64,000 nt of DNA from Pisolithus tinctorius (Eukaryota; Basidiomycota; Agaricomycetes; Boletales; Pisolithaceae): contig JANFAH010000006.1 in the NCBI GenBank assembly GCA_024663395.1, positions 248,001-312,000 on the forward strand, given 5' to 3'. Positions 1-10,695 of the stretch are shown piece after piece. A model generated the notes under the pieces. It had not been told where the DNA came from, made no database searches, and saw only the letters and a list, made by a program, of their open reading frames with translations. The translations under genes and the position numbers were made by a program. Each line of letters starts with the position of its first letter. The stretch's first letter is position 1.

Positions 1-187
1 CAGCAAGTTGACACCAGAGGAGCACAAACACCATAGAGATAACAACCTCTGCATGTTCTGTGGGGGCACCAGACATTTCACAGATAAGTGTCCCAAGAAA
101 GCTGGCAAAGCCAAAGCTCACACTGCAGCCACCTCTGAGGCAGCACTGGCCTCAACCTTGGGCTCTGCCCCTGAGGCAAAAAAATAG
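1..187 (+). pseudogene. Ty3/gypsy Gag C-terminus with zinc knuckle (gypsy-1, 5' partial)
   Basis: Frame 2 is open from the window edge to TAG at 185-187. It encodes one CCHC knuckle (CMFCGGTRHFTDKC, C-x2-C-x4-H-x4-C) at 50-91, followed by a Lys/Ala-rich tail. CCHC knuckles of Gag bind element RNA during particle packaging. The 5' LTR and most of Gag lie outside the window. Pol continues in the -1 frame directly after the stop, so this is the gag end of a gag-pol pair. The element is broken by several insertions and an inversion and cannot be autonomous now. Identification as gypsy-type Gag rests on the knuckle plus the adjoining protease and reverse transcriptase. Confidence 0.85.
178..187 (+). 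promoter_or_regulatory. Putative -1 ribosomal frameshift site between gag and pol
   Basis: The gag frame reads GCA AAA AAA TAG, which places a slippery heptamer A AAA AAA at 178-184 immediately before the gag stop at 185-187. A -1 slip enters frame 1, which is open through the protease up to the LTR insertion at 434. The heptamer pattern is seen directly. Function, and any downstream stimulatory structure, are inferred. Confidence 0.55.
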
Positions 188-433
188 GTAGCAGCTCTCA
201 GGACTCCACACAGACTGAGAGCTGCATTGACTCCAGCTGTGCACTCATGGAGGCTCATCTCAATGTGACCACTCTTTCCAATCCAAATTCATTAACTCCC
301 CATGTTTCCATTGTCAGTCACAGTTTGCCCCAGTTTCATACTCTAGTGGACTCTGGTTCCACACATAGCTTCATAGATAAAGATTTTGTTAATCAATACT
401 CTTTTGCCCCTTATCCTGTGTCCCCTATCCAAC
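188..433 (+). pseudogene. gypsy-1 aspartic protease, N-terminal part
   Basis: Frame 1 carries the retropepsin active-site motif LVDSGSTHSFID near 340-375, with the catalytic Asp in DSG. Retropepsin cleaves the Gag-Pol polyprotein. There is no ATG of its own at the frameshift; the first ATG at 247 is probably incidental, because entry by -1 frameshifting explains the frame. The reading frame runs into a solo LTR at 434 and resumes after it at 1343, so the protease is split but otherwise recognisable. Confidence 0.8.
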
Positions 434-1337
434 TGTCATATCCATGACTCTCGGACTCGGACTCAGTCCAGTCCGGACCCCTAGCCCCTATCTCCGGTCA
501 ACTCCGTTCCTAGTCCGGCCTAGAAAACCCAATCCCAGCCCTAGATAACTCAACTCTGGCCTGCATAACTCAAGTCCGGTGTTTTACCCCTATCTCCGGT
601 CCATTTCGGCCTCCCGGCCTTGCGCTGCTCCACCCCGGTCCTCCTAGGTCCATGTCCGGGTCACCTGGACATAACTCCGGTCTGTTTCCCTTTGTTTGTA
701 CTATATTTAGTCTAGCCCGTTCATCTGACTTTTGCTTACTGTACAAATCCTGTGTCTGACTCCAGTATGCCGGTCACCCGGACTTGGGCTATTAGCCTCG
801 GCACAGCCACTATGGCTATCCACACTCTTGCTAATCTTCTTGCTAATAGCTTATTAACAAGTCCGGCTCTATGTTCATTATCCCGGACCGGCCTCATGTA
901 TTTAACCCCTGTACATACTTCGTAGCACCCTCAGTCAGAATATCAACTTAGTATTACCCTCAACTCCGTACTACCCCTTGAGACTACTCTATAGCTAAGG
1001 CCGAACCTTAAGCTATTCCTGGCCCCTGTCCTGGACCTCTCCCCGGCTTGCATAAGGGTACAGCACATAAGCTGAGACCAAGGGAGGTAGATCCAACCCC
1101 AGACCGGCTTCCCCTTGTGCGCACTCCAACACTGGTCGGTTTCCCACGCTACCGGCCTTGTTCCTGCGCTCCCGGCCTTAAGTCCGGTCCTCCGGACTTA
1201 GCCCCTAATCTCCGGCCTCAACTCCGGTCCAACCAGACTTGGCCCCTGTCTCTCGGCCTTGACTCTGGCCACTCGGACTCAGCCTCTGTCACCTGGTCTT
1301 GAAGCCTGGTCACCCGAGGGTAAACCCGTACTTCACA
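434..1337 (+). mobile_element. Solo LTR, 904 bp, 5-bp TSD (CCAAC)
   Basis: The sequence starts TGTCATATCCATGACTC and ends GTACTTCACA (TG..CA). It is flanked by perfect CCAAC duplications at 429-433 and 1338-1342. A core-promoter-like GTATTTAACCCCTGTACA lies about 460 bp in. It is very rich in CCGG and other CpG sites compared with the surrounding pol. A second intact copy (25666-26563) and a fragment (21222-21750) have lost most of these CpGs. Insertion is within the protease coding region of gypsy-1. Confidence 0.9.
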
Positions 1338-1342
1338 CCAAC

Positions 1343-1758
1343 TCCAGCTCTTTGATGGGTCATCAAGTTTTGTCATCACTCAAGTGGTAGATCTTTTGGT
1401 TCAATTTGCAACCAGTGATGTCACCCTGGTAACCCTGTTTCTAGCCCTGTTGGATTCTGAATGTAAGATAGTCCTTGGACATGACTGGCTCACCTGCTAC
1501 AATCTGTCAATTGATTGGGTATTGAGCAGTCTAACTTCCACACCAGTCTTAACTTGTCTTCCCAAACCTGGACTGCCTGACCAACCCAACCCTGGCCCTG
1601 TGCTATCTGTACCATCTGTCAACTCACTGGTTCACACCCCCCTGAAAGCTCCCCCTATCACCCTGATCAATGCAGCTGCATATGTATGTGCTTGCAAGCT
1701 AGAGGGATCTACCCAATTCCAACTTCATCTACACCCACTGGACCTGGCCCTGGCCCGG
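1343..1758 (+). pseudogene. gypsy-1 protease C-terminal part and linker to RT
   Basis: Coding resumes after the solo LTR. It includes the second conserved retropepsin block (CKIVLGHDWL, about 1467-1496) typical of fungal chromovirus proteases, then a Pro-rich linker. The frame ends at element copy A, inserted at CCGG 1755-1758. The continuation towards RT is found at 3602 on the far side of copy A. Confidence 0.75.
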
Positions 1759-3597
1759 TGTGAGTCAAAGTGTGGAAAGGTGGTGAAAACCAACCAAAAC
1801 CAACACAAAAGACAAATGTAGAGCGAGTGGTGGTGTGCCTCTGTGGAACCTGGAGTGCAGAAACCTAAGAGGGGGGAGTTTCAATGGCAGGTGCTCCTAG
1901 CGCAAGTTGTCGTCGAGTTATGCAGGAGTAGATGGATGGATGATGACTAAGGAGGGGATGCTGAACAGAGTGAAGGTGTTCAGCTGAAAGGACTTCTTGG
2001 AGTAATGGACTTTGATAAAATGTGCTCCTGGCGCAAGTCGTTGACAAGTTATGCAGGAGTGGAGGGATGACTAAGACTGCTGACTAAGAGGAAGCTTCAG
2101 ATGATGAAGGATGGCAGATAGACTCTTCCGAATGAGCCTCAACTACCAAGTATACGAATGATGACAGATAGACCCCTTTGTGGAGCCTCAACTGTCGATG
2201 ACAAGATAGGCACTGGACTGACTGCTGGACTGCTTCTGAATTGATTCTCGGTAGCTAAGTATATGGGGGTTAATATACTGAGGGGGGAGCACAGCTTGTG
2301 ACAAACAAGGCACAAACACTTGGTAAGTAATGAGTAAGGACTGAGTAATCATGGTGAGTAAGCGAGAAATGATAAGTAAGCAAGCAAAGAGGATTGGTAA
2401 GTATTGACAATAAACAAGTCAAGAATAGTCAAAACATCACAAAATGAGTCAAATAGAATCAGAAACTGAGTAAGTGCACTGATATCACATTAGGGGGTGG
2501 CAATTCAAGTCAGATCTTGGCAGAGACATCTCTAGATCCAAAGATGGCATGACAGATGGATGGTGTTTCCAGATAGGGAAGTATTAATTCCAGAATTGAA
2601 GGGCATGAGTCAGGTGTCAAAGGGGGCTAGGCCATTGGGGGTCTGTGGGGCAATGAGAGCATATGTGATCGCATCTCCCACCCTTCCATCCTCTCAGCGA
2701 AGTTAACAAAAACTTCATGAATGGGGTTCTGATGGAGGAGGAGGAGAAGGGGGGACGTCTTCTGCTGGATCTTGCAGTAAGAAGGCAAGATGCATGTCAT
2801 ACTTGTCATGAATGTGATCAGGGAGGCTGGAGGACAGTAGATTATGCTGCAGCTGTCGCAATGTGGGAAGAATGATGGATGAGACTGGAATAAAGACAGT
2901 GCAGGGAGCAGGGAGGAACAATCCATATGCTTCATCAACTGGGGAGACTGAAACAACCACATAAGACCTTTCTAACTGAGTGACAGACCTGAGGCGACCA
3001 AAGAATGTCCTTCTGGAAGTCATACTGACAAGGAGAACATGCTGACCAAGCTGCATGGGACAAGACGGGGCTGACAATGATGGGATGAACCAGGGGGCTT
3101 CAGGATGGAAGCTGGTGGGAACACCTGGCAGATATACGTAGCCACTGTCTCTGGCAAATGAGACAAGCGAGATGATCGACGAAGAGGTGGCCATGATTGA
3201 TGGACTTAGCAAAATGAGCGTCTGATGGATGGAGTGCTGTAGAAACGTGCAGGGTGCGAGGATCCTCTCCAAATTTGGAAGGAAGAATCGTGGGGCTGAG
3301 CACTTTAAGCAAGTGTGGGAACGGAGTCGATATCTTTGGAAACAGTGGAGATACAACGAAAACCGGAATGCCATACATGGGCGCTAAAAACCTTTAATGT
3401 GCACTTAACTCGTTTCCTCTTTTCTCTTTAGCACTGACGACTCGTTCTTGTGTGAAGGATGACTGTTAATGTCCAACAGTCTTTCTACGCATGAGGCCTT
3501 TAGTCTTCATCTGCATGCTTGGGCATTGTGCACAACTCGTCAACGAGTTAGGCAGAGTCAGCTGTAACCATGTCCACAACACCTTTGGTGTGTGACA
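1759..3597 (-). mobile_element. 1.84-kb TG..CA element, copy A (LTR-like, carries an ORF)
   Basis: On the minus strand it begins TGTCACACACCAAAGG and ends CACACTTTGACTCACA. Flanks are CCGG (1755-1758) and CTGG (3598-3601), a 4-bp duplication differing by one CpG transition. It contains a 159-aa ORF and, about 1.3 kb from its 5' end, a degraded TATA region followed by a roughly 500-bp tail, as in a U3-R-U5 LTR. No gag, pol or terminal inverted repeat beyond TG/CA is visible. I read it as a solo LTR of an unusually long family; a non-autonomous element is the alternative. Confidence 0.75.
2715..3194 (-). CDS. 159-aa element-encoded protein (copy A)
   Basis: The ORF opens at an ATG shared by all copies of this element (protein start MATSSSIISL) and ends in SEPHS. 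Copies D, G and H have exactly the same length. Conserved blocks include GYVYLPGVPTSF, SMTSRRTFFGRLRSV, LERSYVVVSVSPVDEAYG and ILPTLRQLQ. There is no membrane segment and no domain I recognise. In some copies the frame is open 60 codons further upstream, but the shared ATG with length conservation favours this start. Its position, upstream of the element's TATA box, would be U3 if the element is an LTR. Function unknown. Confidence 0.5.
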   Translation of the reverse strand: MATSSSIISLVSFARDSGYVYLPGVPTSFHPEAPWFIPSLSAPSCPMQLGQHVLLVSMTSRRTFFGRLRSVTQLERSYVVVSVSPVDEAYGLFLPAPCTVFIPVSSIILPTLRQLQHNLLSSSLPDHIHDKYDMHLAFLLQDPAEDVPPSPPPPSEPHS

Positions 3598-3601
3598 CTG
3601 G

Positions 3602-4567
3602 TCTACCTCTACCAGCCCTCCACCAGACCTGGCCAGTGTACCAAAAGACTACCATGACTTTGCTGATGTCTTTAGCAAAGCCAAGGCTTCTACTCTCCCC
3701 CCACACTGGGAGTACAACCTTAAGATCGAATTGGAAGAGGGTACTACACCACCTGTAGGAACCATCTACTCACTATCCCTGGTTGAGCAGCAAGCTCTCT
3801 GGGCCTTCATCAATGAAAACCTGACCACCAATTTCATCCAGCCCACTTCTTCCCCCTATGCTGCACTGGTCCTCTTCATAAAGAAGAAGGACAGTTCACT
3901 CCAGCTATGTGGTGACTTCCAGGGCCTTAACAAGCTCACCAAGAAAGACTGGTATCCTTTACCACTAATATCTGACCTACTAGACTTGCCCAGCCACACC
4001 AAAATCTACACTAAGATCGACTTAAGGCATGCATACCACCTCATCTGGATTGCACCTGGCAATGAGTGGAAAACAGCCTTTAGAATGTGCTATGGGTCTT
4101 ATGAGTGGTTGGTGATGCCTTTTGGTCTTACCAATGCCCTGGCTGCCTTCCAGCAGTTTGTCAATTCAATCTTTGCAGATATGCTAGATGTCTGTGTTGT
4201 CGTCTACCTTGATGACATCTTAATCTATTCTGGAGATGAGTCTTCACATAAGCAGCATGTCTGGGAGGTTCTTCGCTGGCTCCAGTTGCATGGCTTGTAT
4301 GCCAAACCAGAGAAGTGCAAATTCCACTTGGACTCTGTGGAATATTTGGGTTACCACTTGTCCCTGGCCAGCCTTACCATGTCTTCAGAAAAAGTCAAAG
4401 CTATCTGTGACTGGCCTGAGCCCCAGAAGGTAAAGGACATTCAGTCCTTCCTGAGCTTTGCCAACTTCTATCACTGGTTCATTTTTAACTACTCAGACAT
4501 AGTGGTACCTTTAACCTGGTTGACACACAAAGGTGCTCCCTGGAACTTTTCTGAGGAGTGTTGCCAG
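3602..4567 (+). pseudogene. gypsy-1 reverse transcriptase (palm and fingers)
   Basis: After copy A the pol frame resumes with the linker DYHDFADVFSKA, then RT. The catalytic box YLDD is intact at 4205-4216 and the MPFGLTNA block lies near 4115. The RT thumb/connection follows, with FLSFANFYHWFI. RT copies element RNA into cDNA. The frame is interrupted at the CCQ codons at 4567 by copy B. The matching RNase H continuation is not downstream: it is on the minus strand starting at 15202, adjoining copy F. No other stop is obvious in this segment. The protein is non-functional because it is split. Confidence 0.85.
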
Positions 4568-6421
4568 TGTCACACACCAAAGGTGTTGTGGACATGGTTA
4601 CAGCTGACTCTGCCTGACTTGCTGACAAGTAGTGTGCAATGCCCATGCATGCAGATGAAGACTAAAGGCCTCATGCATAGAAAGACTGCTGGACATGAGC
4701 AGTCATCCTTCACACAAGAATGAGTTGTCAGTGCTAAAGAGAAAAGAGGAAGTGAGTTAAGCATGCATTAAAAGTTTTTAGCACCTGTGTATGGCATTCT
4801 GGTTTTTGTCATATCTCCACCATTTCCAAAGATGTCAACTCCATTCTCACACTAGCTTAAAGTGCTCAGCCATGTGATTCTGCCTTCCAACTTTGGAGAG
4901 GATCCTCACACCCTACACATTTCTACAGCACTCCATCCATCAGATGCTCATTTTGCTAAGTCCATCAATCATGGCCACCTCTTCATCAATCATCTCACTT
5001 GTCTCATTTACCAGAGACAGTGGCTATGTGTACCTGCCAGGCATTCCCACCAGCTTTCATCCTGAAGCCCCCTGGTTCATCCCATCATTGTCAGCCCCAT
5101 CTCATCCCATGCAGCTTGGTCAGCATGTTCTCCTTGTCAGTATGACTTCCAGAAGGACATTCTTTGGTCACCTCAGGTCTGTCACTTGGTTAGAAAGGTC
5201 TTATGTGGTTGTTTCAGTCTCCCCAGTTGGTGAAGCATATGGATTGTTCCTCCCTGCTCCCTGCACTGTCTTTGTTCCAATGTTGTCCATCATTCTTCCC
5301 ACATTGCAACAGCTGCAGCATAGTCTACTGTTCTCCAGCCTCCCTGATCACATCCATGACAAGTATGACATGCATCTTGCCTTCTTACTGCAAGATCCAG
5401 CAGAAGATGTCCCCCCTTCTCCTCCATCAGAGCCCCATCCATGAACCTTTTGTTAACTTTGCCGAGAGGATGAAAGGGTGGGAGATGCAATTGGTTATGC
5501 TCCCATTGCCCCATAGACCCCCAATGCCCTAGCCCCCTTTGACACCTAACTCATGCCCTTCAATTCTGGAGTTAATACTTCCCTATCTGGAAACACTGTC
5601 CATCTGTCATGCCATCTTTGGATCTAGAGATGTCTCCACCAAGATCTGACTTGCATTGCCACCCCCTAATGTGATATCAGTGCACTTACTCAGTTTCTGA
5701 CTCCATTTGACTCATTCTGTGATATTTTGACTATCCTTGACTTGTTCATTGCCAATACTTACCAATCTTCTTTGCTTGCTTACTTTTCATTTTTTGCTTA
5801 CTCATCATGATTACTCAGTCCTTACTCATTACTTACCAAGTGTTTATGCCTTGTTTGTCACAAGCTGTGCTCCCCCCACAGTATATAAACCCCCATGTAC
5901 TTAGCTACCCACAAGCAATCCATCAAGAAGTCACTCAGCAGTCAGTTCAGCTCAGCTCAGCATAACTCATTGTCAACAGTTGAGGCTCATTTGGAAGAGT
6001 CCATCTGTCTTCATTCATATCATTGGTAGTTGAGGCTCCACAAAGGGGTCTATCTGCCTCCATTCTTTATCTGAAGCTTCCTCCACTCTTAGTCAGCAAG
6101 CTTGCTTAGTCATCCCTCCACTCCTGTGTAACTCATCATTGACTTGCACCAGGAGCATGTTTTATTGAAGTCCATTACTCCAGAATACTTTCAGCTGAAC
6201 ACCTTCACTCTGTTCAGCATCCCCCATCCAGTTATCACTCACTTGTCTACTCCTGCATAACTCATCATTGACTTGTGCTAGGAGCACCTGCCATTGAAAT
6301 TCCCCCACACTAGATCTTTCTGCACTCCAGGTTCTGCAGAGGTACACCACCACTCACTCTATATTTGTCTTTGGTGTCAGATTTGTTTGGTTTATACTAG
6401 CTTTCCACCCTTTGACTCACA
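4568..6421 (+). mobile_element. 1.85-kb TG..CA element, copy B
   Basis: Same family as copy A, on the plus strand. Flanks are CCAG (4564-4567) and CTGG (6422-6425), the two decay products expected from an original CCGG duplication. A clear TATA box (GTATATAAACCCCC) lies at 5881-5894, about 1.3 kb in. Copy C follows after only the 4-bp flank. CpG content is very low, with TG/CA at positions where copy H keeps CG. Confidence 0.75.
4971..5444 (+). CDS. 157-aa element-encoded protein (copy B)
   Basis: Same ORF family as copy A from the shared ATG (MATSSSIISLVSF). It is two residues shorter because of a small in-frame deletion in the Pro/Ser-rich tail. The frame is open to its natural stop. Substitutions against the other copies are largely CpG transitions, for example R to H or W replacements in the RSVTRLERS block. 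Function unknown. Confidence 0.4.
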   Translation: MATSSSIISLVSFTRDSGYVYLPGIPTSFHPEAPWFIPSLSAPSHPMQLGQHVLLVSMTSRRTFFGHLRSVTWLERSYVVVSVSPVGEAYGLFLPAPCTVFVPMLSIILPTLQQLQHSLLFSSLPDHIHDKYDMHLAFLLQDPAEDVPPSPPSEPHP

Positions 6422-6425
6422 CTGG

Positions 6426-8297
6426 TGTCACACACCAAAGGTGTTGTGGACATGGTTACAGCTGACTCTGCCTAACTCATCGACAAGTTGCACACAATAC
6501 CCATGCATGCAGATGAAGACTAAAGGCCTCATGCATAGAAAGACTGCCAGATGTTAACAGTCATCCTTTGCACAAGAATGAGTCATCAGTGCTAAAGAGA
6601 AAAGAGGAAGTGAGTTAAGCATGCATTAAAAGTTTTTAGTGCCCATGTACAGCATTCCAGTTTTCATTGTATCTCCACCATTTCCACAGATATCAACTCT
6701 GTTCTCACACTTGCTTAAAGTGCTCAGCCACACAATTCTGACTTCCAAATTTGGAGAGGATCCTCACACCCTACACATTTCTACAGCACTCCATCCATCA
6801 GATGCTCATTTTGCTAAGTCCATCAATCATGGCTGCCTCTTTGTTGATTGTCTCGCTTGTCTCATTTGCCAGAGACAGTGGCTACATATATCTGCCAGGC
6901 ATTCCCACTAGCTTCTGTCCTGAAGCCCCCTGGTTCATCCCATTGTTGTCAGCCCTGTCTCATCCCATGCAGCTTGGTCAGTGTGTTCTCCTTGTCAGTA
7001 TGACTTCCAGAAGGACATTTCTTTGGTCACCTCAGGTCTGTCACTTGCTTAGAAAGGTCTTATGTGGTCATTTCAGTCTCCCTGGTTGATGAAGCATATG
7101 GATTGTTCCTCCCTGCTCCCTGCACTGTCTTTGTTCCAATGTTGTCCATCATTCTTCCTGCATTGCAACAGCTGCAGCATAATCTACTGTTCTCCAGCCT
7201 CCCTGATCACATCCATGATGAGTATGACATGCATCTTGCCTTCTTACTGCAAGATCCAGCAGAAGATGTCCCCCCTTCTCCTCCTCCCCCATCAGAGCCC
7301 CAATCATGAAGCTTTTGTTAACTTCACTGAGAGGATGAAAGGGTGGGAGACACAATTGCTTATGCTCCCATTGCCCCACAGACCCCCAATGCCCTAGCCC
7401 CCTTTGACACCTGACTCATGCCCTTCAATTCTGGAATTAATACTACCCTATCTGGAAACACCATCCATCTGTCATGCCATCTTTGGATCTAGAGATGTTT
7501 CTGCTGAGATCTGACTTGCATTGCCACCCCCTAATGTGATATCAGTGCACTTACTCAGTTTCTGACTCTGTTTGACTCATTTTGTGATATTTTGACTGCC
7601 CTTGACTTGTTCATTGCCAATACTTACCAATCTTCTTTGCTTGCTTACTTTTCATTTCTTGCTCACTCATCATGATTACTCAGTCCTTACTCATTACTTA
7701 CCAAGTGTTTGTGCCTTGTTTGTCACAAGCTGTGCTCCCCCCACAGTATATAAACCCCCATGTACTTAGCTACAACCCCCAAGCAATCCACAAGTGAAGA
7801 AGCAGTCCAGAAGTCAGTTCAGTTCAGCTCAGCATATCTTGTCATTGACAGTTGAGGCTCATTCAGAAGAGTCTATCTGTCTTTATTCATATCATTGGTA
7901 GTTGAGGCTCCATGAAGGGGTCTATCTGCTTCCATCCTTTATCTGAAGCTTCATCTACACTTAGTCAGCAGGTCTTGCTTAGTCATCCTCCCACTCCTGT
8001 GTAACTCATCATCGACTTGTGCCAGGAGCACATTTTATTGAAGTCCATCATTCCAGAGTACTTTCAGCTGAACACCTTCACTCTGTTCAGCATCCCCCAT
8101 CCAGTTGTCACTCACTCAGCTGCTCTTGTGTAACTCATCAATGACTTGTGCCAGGAGCACTCCACTTGAAGTCCCCCCCCACATTTAGATTTTTTTCTGC
8201 ACTCCAGGTTCCACAGAGGCAAACCACCACTCACCCATTATTTGTCTTTGGTGTTGATTTTGGTTGGTTTATGTCACCTTTTCACACTTTGACTCAC
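6426..8297 (+). mobile_element. 1.87-kb TG..CA element, copy C (3' end abuts a gypsy LTR)
   Basis: Begins TGTCACACACC directly after the CTGG flank of copy B and ends ...TTTGACTCAC at 8297, lacking the final A. It abuts the end of the gypsy-1 3' LTR (8298-8883, minus). This fits insertion of the gypsy element into the terminus of copy C, with GTGAG as one target duplication. TATA box near 7747. B and C in tandem with no internal region between them is unusual for LTRs. Confidence 0.7.
6829..7309 (+). pseudogene. Element ORF, copy C (frameshifted)
   Basis: Starts at the shared ATG but carries a 1-base insertion in the T run near 7018-7022 (RTF to RTFLW). The N-terminal frame ends at 7089 and the remainder is in another frame up to 7309. 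Otherwise alignable end to end with copies A, D, G and H. Confidence 0.55.
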
Positions 8298-8883
8298 TGT
8301 TAAGTCTGGTTCTTCACTGGTCCAAGGCTGGTCTGGAGTCCAGTCAGGGGTCAGAAGGTAATACAAGATACTAGAGAGTTTGGACTGTTGGACTTAGCAA
8401 CTGATGGTGCAGCACTATTCCCTTGCATGGGCTGTAGTCCGGTTGAGAGGCAGAAGACAGAGAACAAGAGGGGCTGGGTTAAGATGAGACTAGGTTGATT
8501 TCAGACTGAGGCTAAAACAGATTATCCTATGGCTTAAATACTAGAAGTAACCTAAGTGTAATGTAGCACTGGAGACCAGTCTGTGCTGGTACACCAATGA
8601 TTGGTAAACATATTGGTAAGTAGTGTTACAAAGAATATTATCAAGCAAAGACTATGAACAAGGGATTACTGGGAACCAGGGCAGGACTTGTGGCTGGGCC
8701 AGGTGTTACACTGGCCCAGCACTAACTGAGGGGACAACTTGACTGGGCACTGCCTAGCAGTGCCTCATGAGCTAACACATTTCTGGGTTGAAGGGTTAGG
8801 GCCAGGACTGGGGCAAGGGTTGGATGAGACCAGTTGAGACTGGGGTAGAGTCAGTCTGGGGTGGTCTGGGCATGGTCATGACA
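8298..8883 (-). mobile_element. 3' LTR of the gypsy-1 element (586 bp)
   Basis: On the minus strand the LTR begins TGTCATGACCATGCCC at 8883 and ends CAGACTTAACA at 8298. A purine tract lies immediately upstream of its 5' end, so it is the 3' LTR of the pol half that runs leftwards from 15202. The start resembles that of the 904-bp LTR family (TGTCATATCCATGAC), suggesting related families. The other LTR of the pair would lie left of the window. Confidence 0.65.
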
Positions 8884-8898
8884 GTATCCCCCTCTTGG
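8884..8898 (-). other. Polypurine tract
   Basis: Minus-strand CCAAGAGGGGGATAC ends exactly at the LTR TG. Polypurine tracts prime plus-strand DNA synthesis and abut the 3' LTR, which fixes the element orientation here. Confidence 0.7.
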
Positions 8899-8948
8899 AG
8901 CCAAGCCCATGAGGCTCCAATGAGGACAATGCTGAGAATGAAAATTTT

Positions 8949-10064
8949 GTGTCTGACCTTGAAAACCAGTGGACTTCAGACCAGTCCCCCTCAGGTTTGG
9001 TTCTTCACCTCAAGATGTCCATTCGCCAGTCCAGAACACCATATGACCAAGATCTGCTGCCCAACCTGACCCAGGTGATGAGTGAAGAGCTGCAAGTGGG
9101 CAGCAATGACAACAATCAGACCATCCAGGGTAAGCTGGCCAAGTGCAAGAGGTGCAAGGCAAAGGCACAGGAAGATGCCCAGCTTGCTGAAGAAGCCCGG
9201 TTGGAGGTGGAGAGGCAAGAGCAAGCCCAGCTCAAGGAAGAAAGGGCATGTGCAGAGGCTAGAGGCTGTGCACAAGGCTGAGGAGGCTAGGAAGGTGGCT
9301 GAGAGCTGGTGGGCAGATGCCCTGGTGGGTGGTTCAACCAGGACTGGGTCCAACATCAAGGTAATGAGCCCTTGGTGAGTATTGTGATGATTACCACTGG
9401 TGTTGTTGACTAACATTCTACCAGCTGCCTTTGCTGCACCCAGACCAACATGCCCTGTCTGCACAGCACTGACAGTAAGAAGAGGCATCTGGCATGTAAC
9501 TGGTGCAATGAACTCAAGGAGCACTGCCAGTGGCCAGTCAAGGGTGAGACCAGTCAGGGAGCTGGCCCAGGTGTCAACAAGGTTAAGAGGAAGGCTGACA
9601 TGACATCCCCACATGCCAGTGAGAAGAAGAAGAGGTCATGGCACCCATCTGCTAAGGTACTTGAGGGTGCAGGTGACAACAAGGATGACATGGAGGAGGG
9701 GCCTTTGACAAAGAAGACCAGTGTTGAGGCTGGGGCCAGTTCTGTCACTGGCAACCAGATGGAGTGCCTGATCAAGGCAGTAGAGCATGTGGCTGACAAT
9801 GTAGTCAGCCTGACAGTGGCCCAGCAGGAGGTCTCAAGGAACTTTTACCAGTTTTCCCAGTCCTATGAGACCTATGTCAAAGAACACCTCGAATTTCTGG
9901 CACCAGATGTTCCTTCAGACCGGGACACTACTGATGAGGAAGACAGGGGCATCGAGGGGCTCGATGAAGAGCTGGAGGGGCTGAGGAGGGAAGAAGAGGA
10001 AAGCTGGTCCCAGTCTGAGTCAGGTGACCAGACCAGTGCCAGTTCTGCTGGGTCCCAAGTCTAA
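8949..10064 (+). pseudogene. Cys-rich Zn-cluster-like ORF antisense to gypsy pol
   Basis: Two exons. Exon 1 starts at ATG 8949. The frame changes by a one-base indel near 9255-9265, so the copy is damaged. The 50-nt intron 9375-9424 has GTGAGT, a GACTAAC branch site and CCAG, and joins phases correctly into the Cys cluster CCLCCTQTNMPC then LACNWCNELKEHCQW. The rest is Lys/Glu-rich and acidic, ending at 10064. Proteins with a similar N-terminal coiled coil, paired Cys clusters and acidic tail are, from memory, abundant in Agaricomycete genomes. It lies between the gypsy chromodomain and the 3' LTR but on the opposite strand. DNA binding is possible, not shown. Confidence 0.55.
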
Positions 10065-10695
10065 AGTCATGTGCGTGTAGTGTAGTACTCTGTTTGTGTT
10101 GTGTATGCCTGCAAATGCCACTGCAAATGCCCAGTTCTGGTCCTAAGGTGTGAAAGAAAAGACAAATAAAAGAAAAGTAAGAGGAGTCAAGACATAGTAA
10201 CTACAAGATAAGAGAAACAGATAAGGAGCAAAGGAAACTTGAGACCAGTTCTATATTATTTCTTGAAAGGACTGGGTGTTATGCCCACAACTTGTATCAC
10301 ATCACAAATCAAGTGTGTTAACACAAGCATGTGACTGTGCAAGAAGTGATGCATAATTTAACTTCACTAGCAGTGGGACACTAGTCTTGGCCAGCTGAAG
10401 TCATACTGTCTAGTCCTCTTGGGTACAATGGACAGAGCTAAGGCAGGGTGCAAAGTGGATTTCAAATGGAGGGCAAGTACAATACATGCAGGCTTATATA
10501 CATATGTAGAGTACCTGCAGAATCAACATTCGAAAACATTTAAATGTACACCCACATCCAAGTCAGGCAGGAGTGAGTCATAGTGAGTCACTGCACATAC
10601 AACTGCATCTGCAGACAGAACAGCGTGGGGGTGAACAAGTACAGGAAAGGAGGGGTAACCATGTATATGACATACAGGGGTAGACATGTAACCAG
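10065..10695. other. Non-coding spacer of the gypsy 3' region
   Basis: No ORF or repeat that I can identify. It is A-rich with many short stops. Together with 12542-12736 it forms one stretch interrupted only by copy D, as the CCAG/CTGG flanks of D show. Confidence 0.5.

Noticed and set aside
4568..8297. B and C as the two LTRs of one retrotransposon
   Set aside because: Only 4 bp separate them, with no PBS, coding region or PPT between.
9554..9799. Minus-strand ORFs at 8991-9614 and 9554-9799
   Set aside because: Antisense shadows of the Zn-cluster ORF; no independent motifs.
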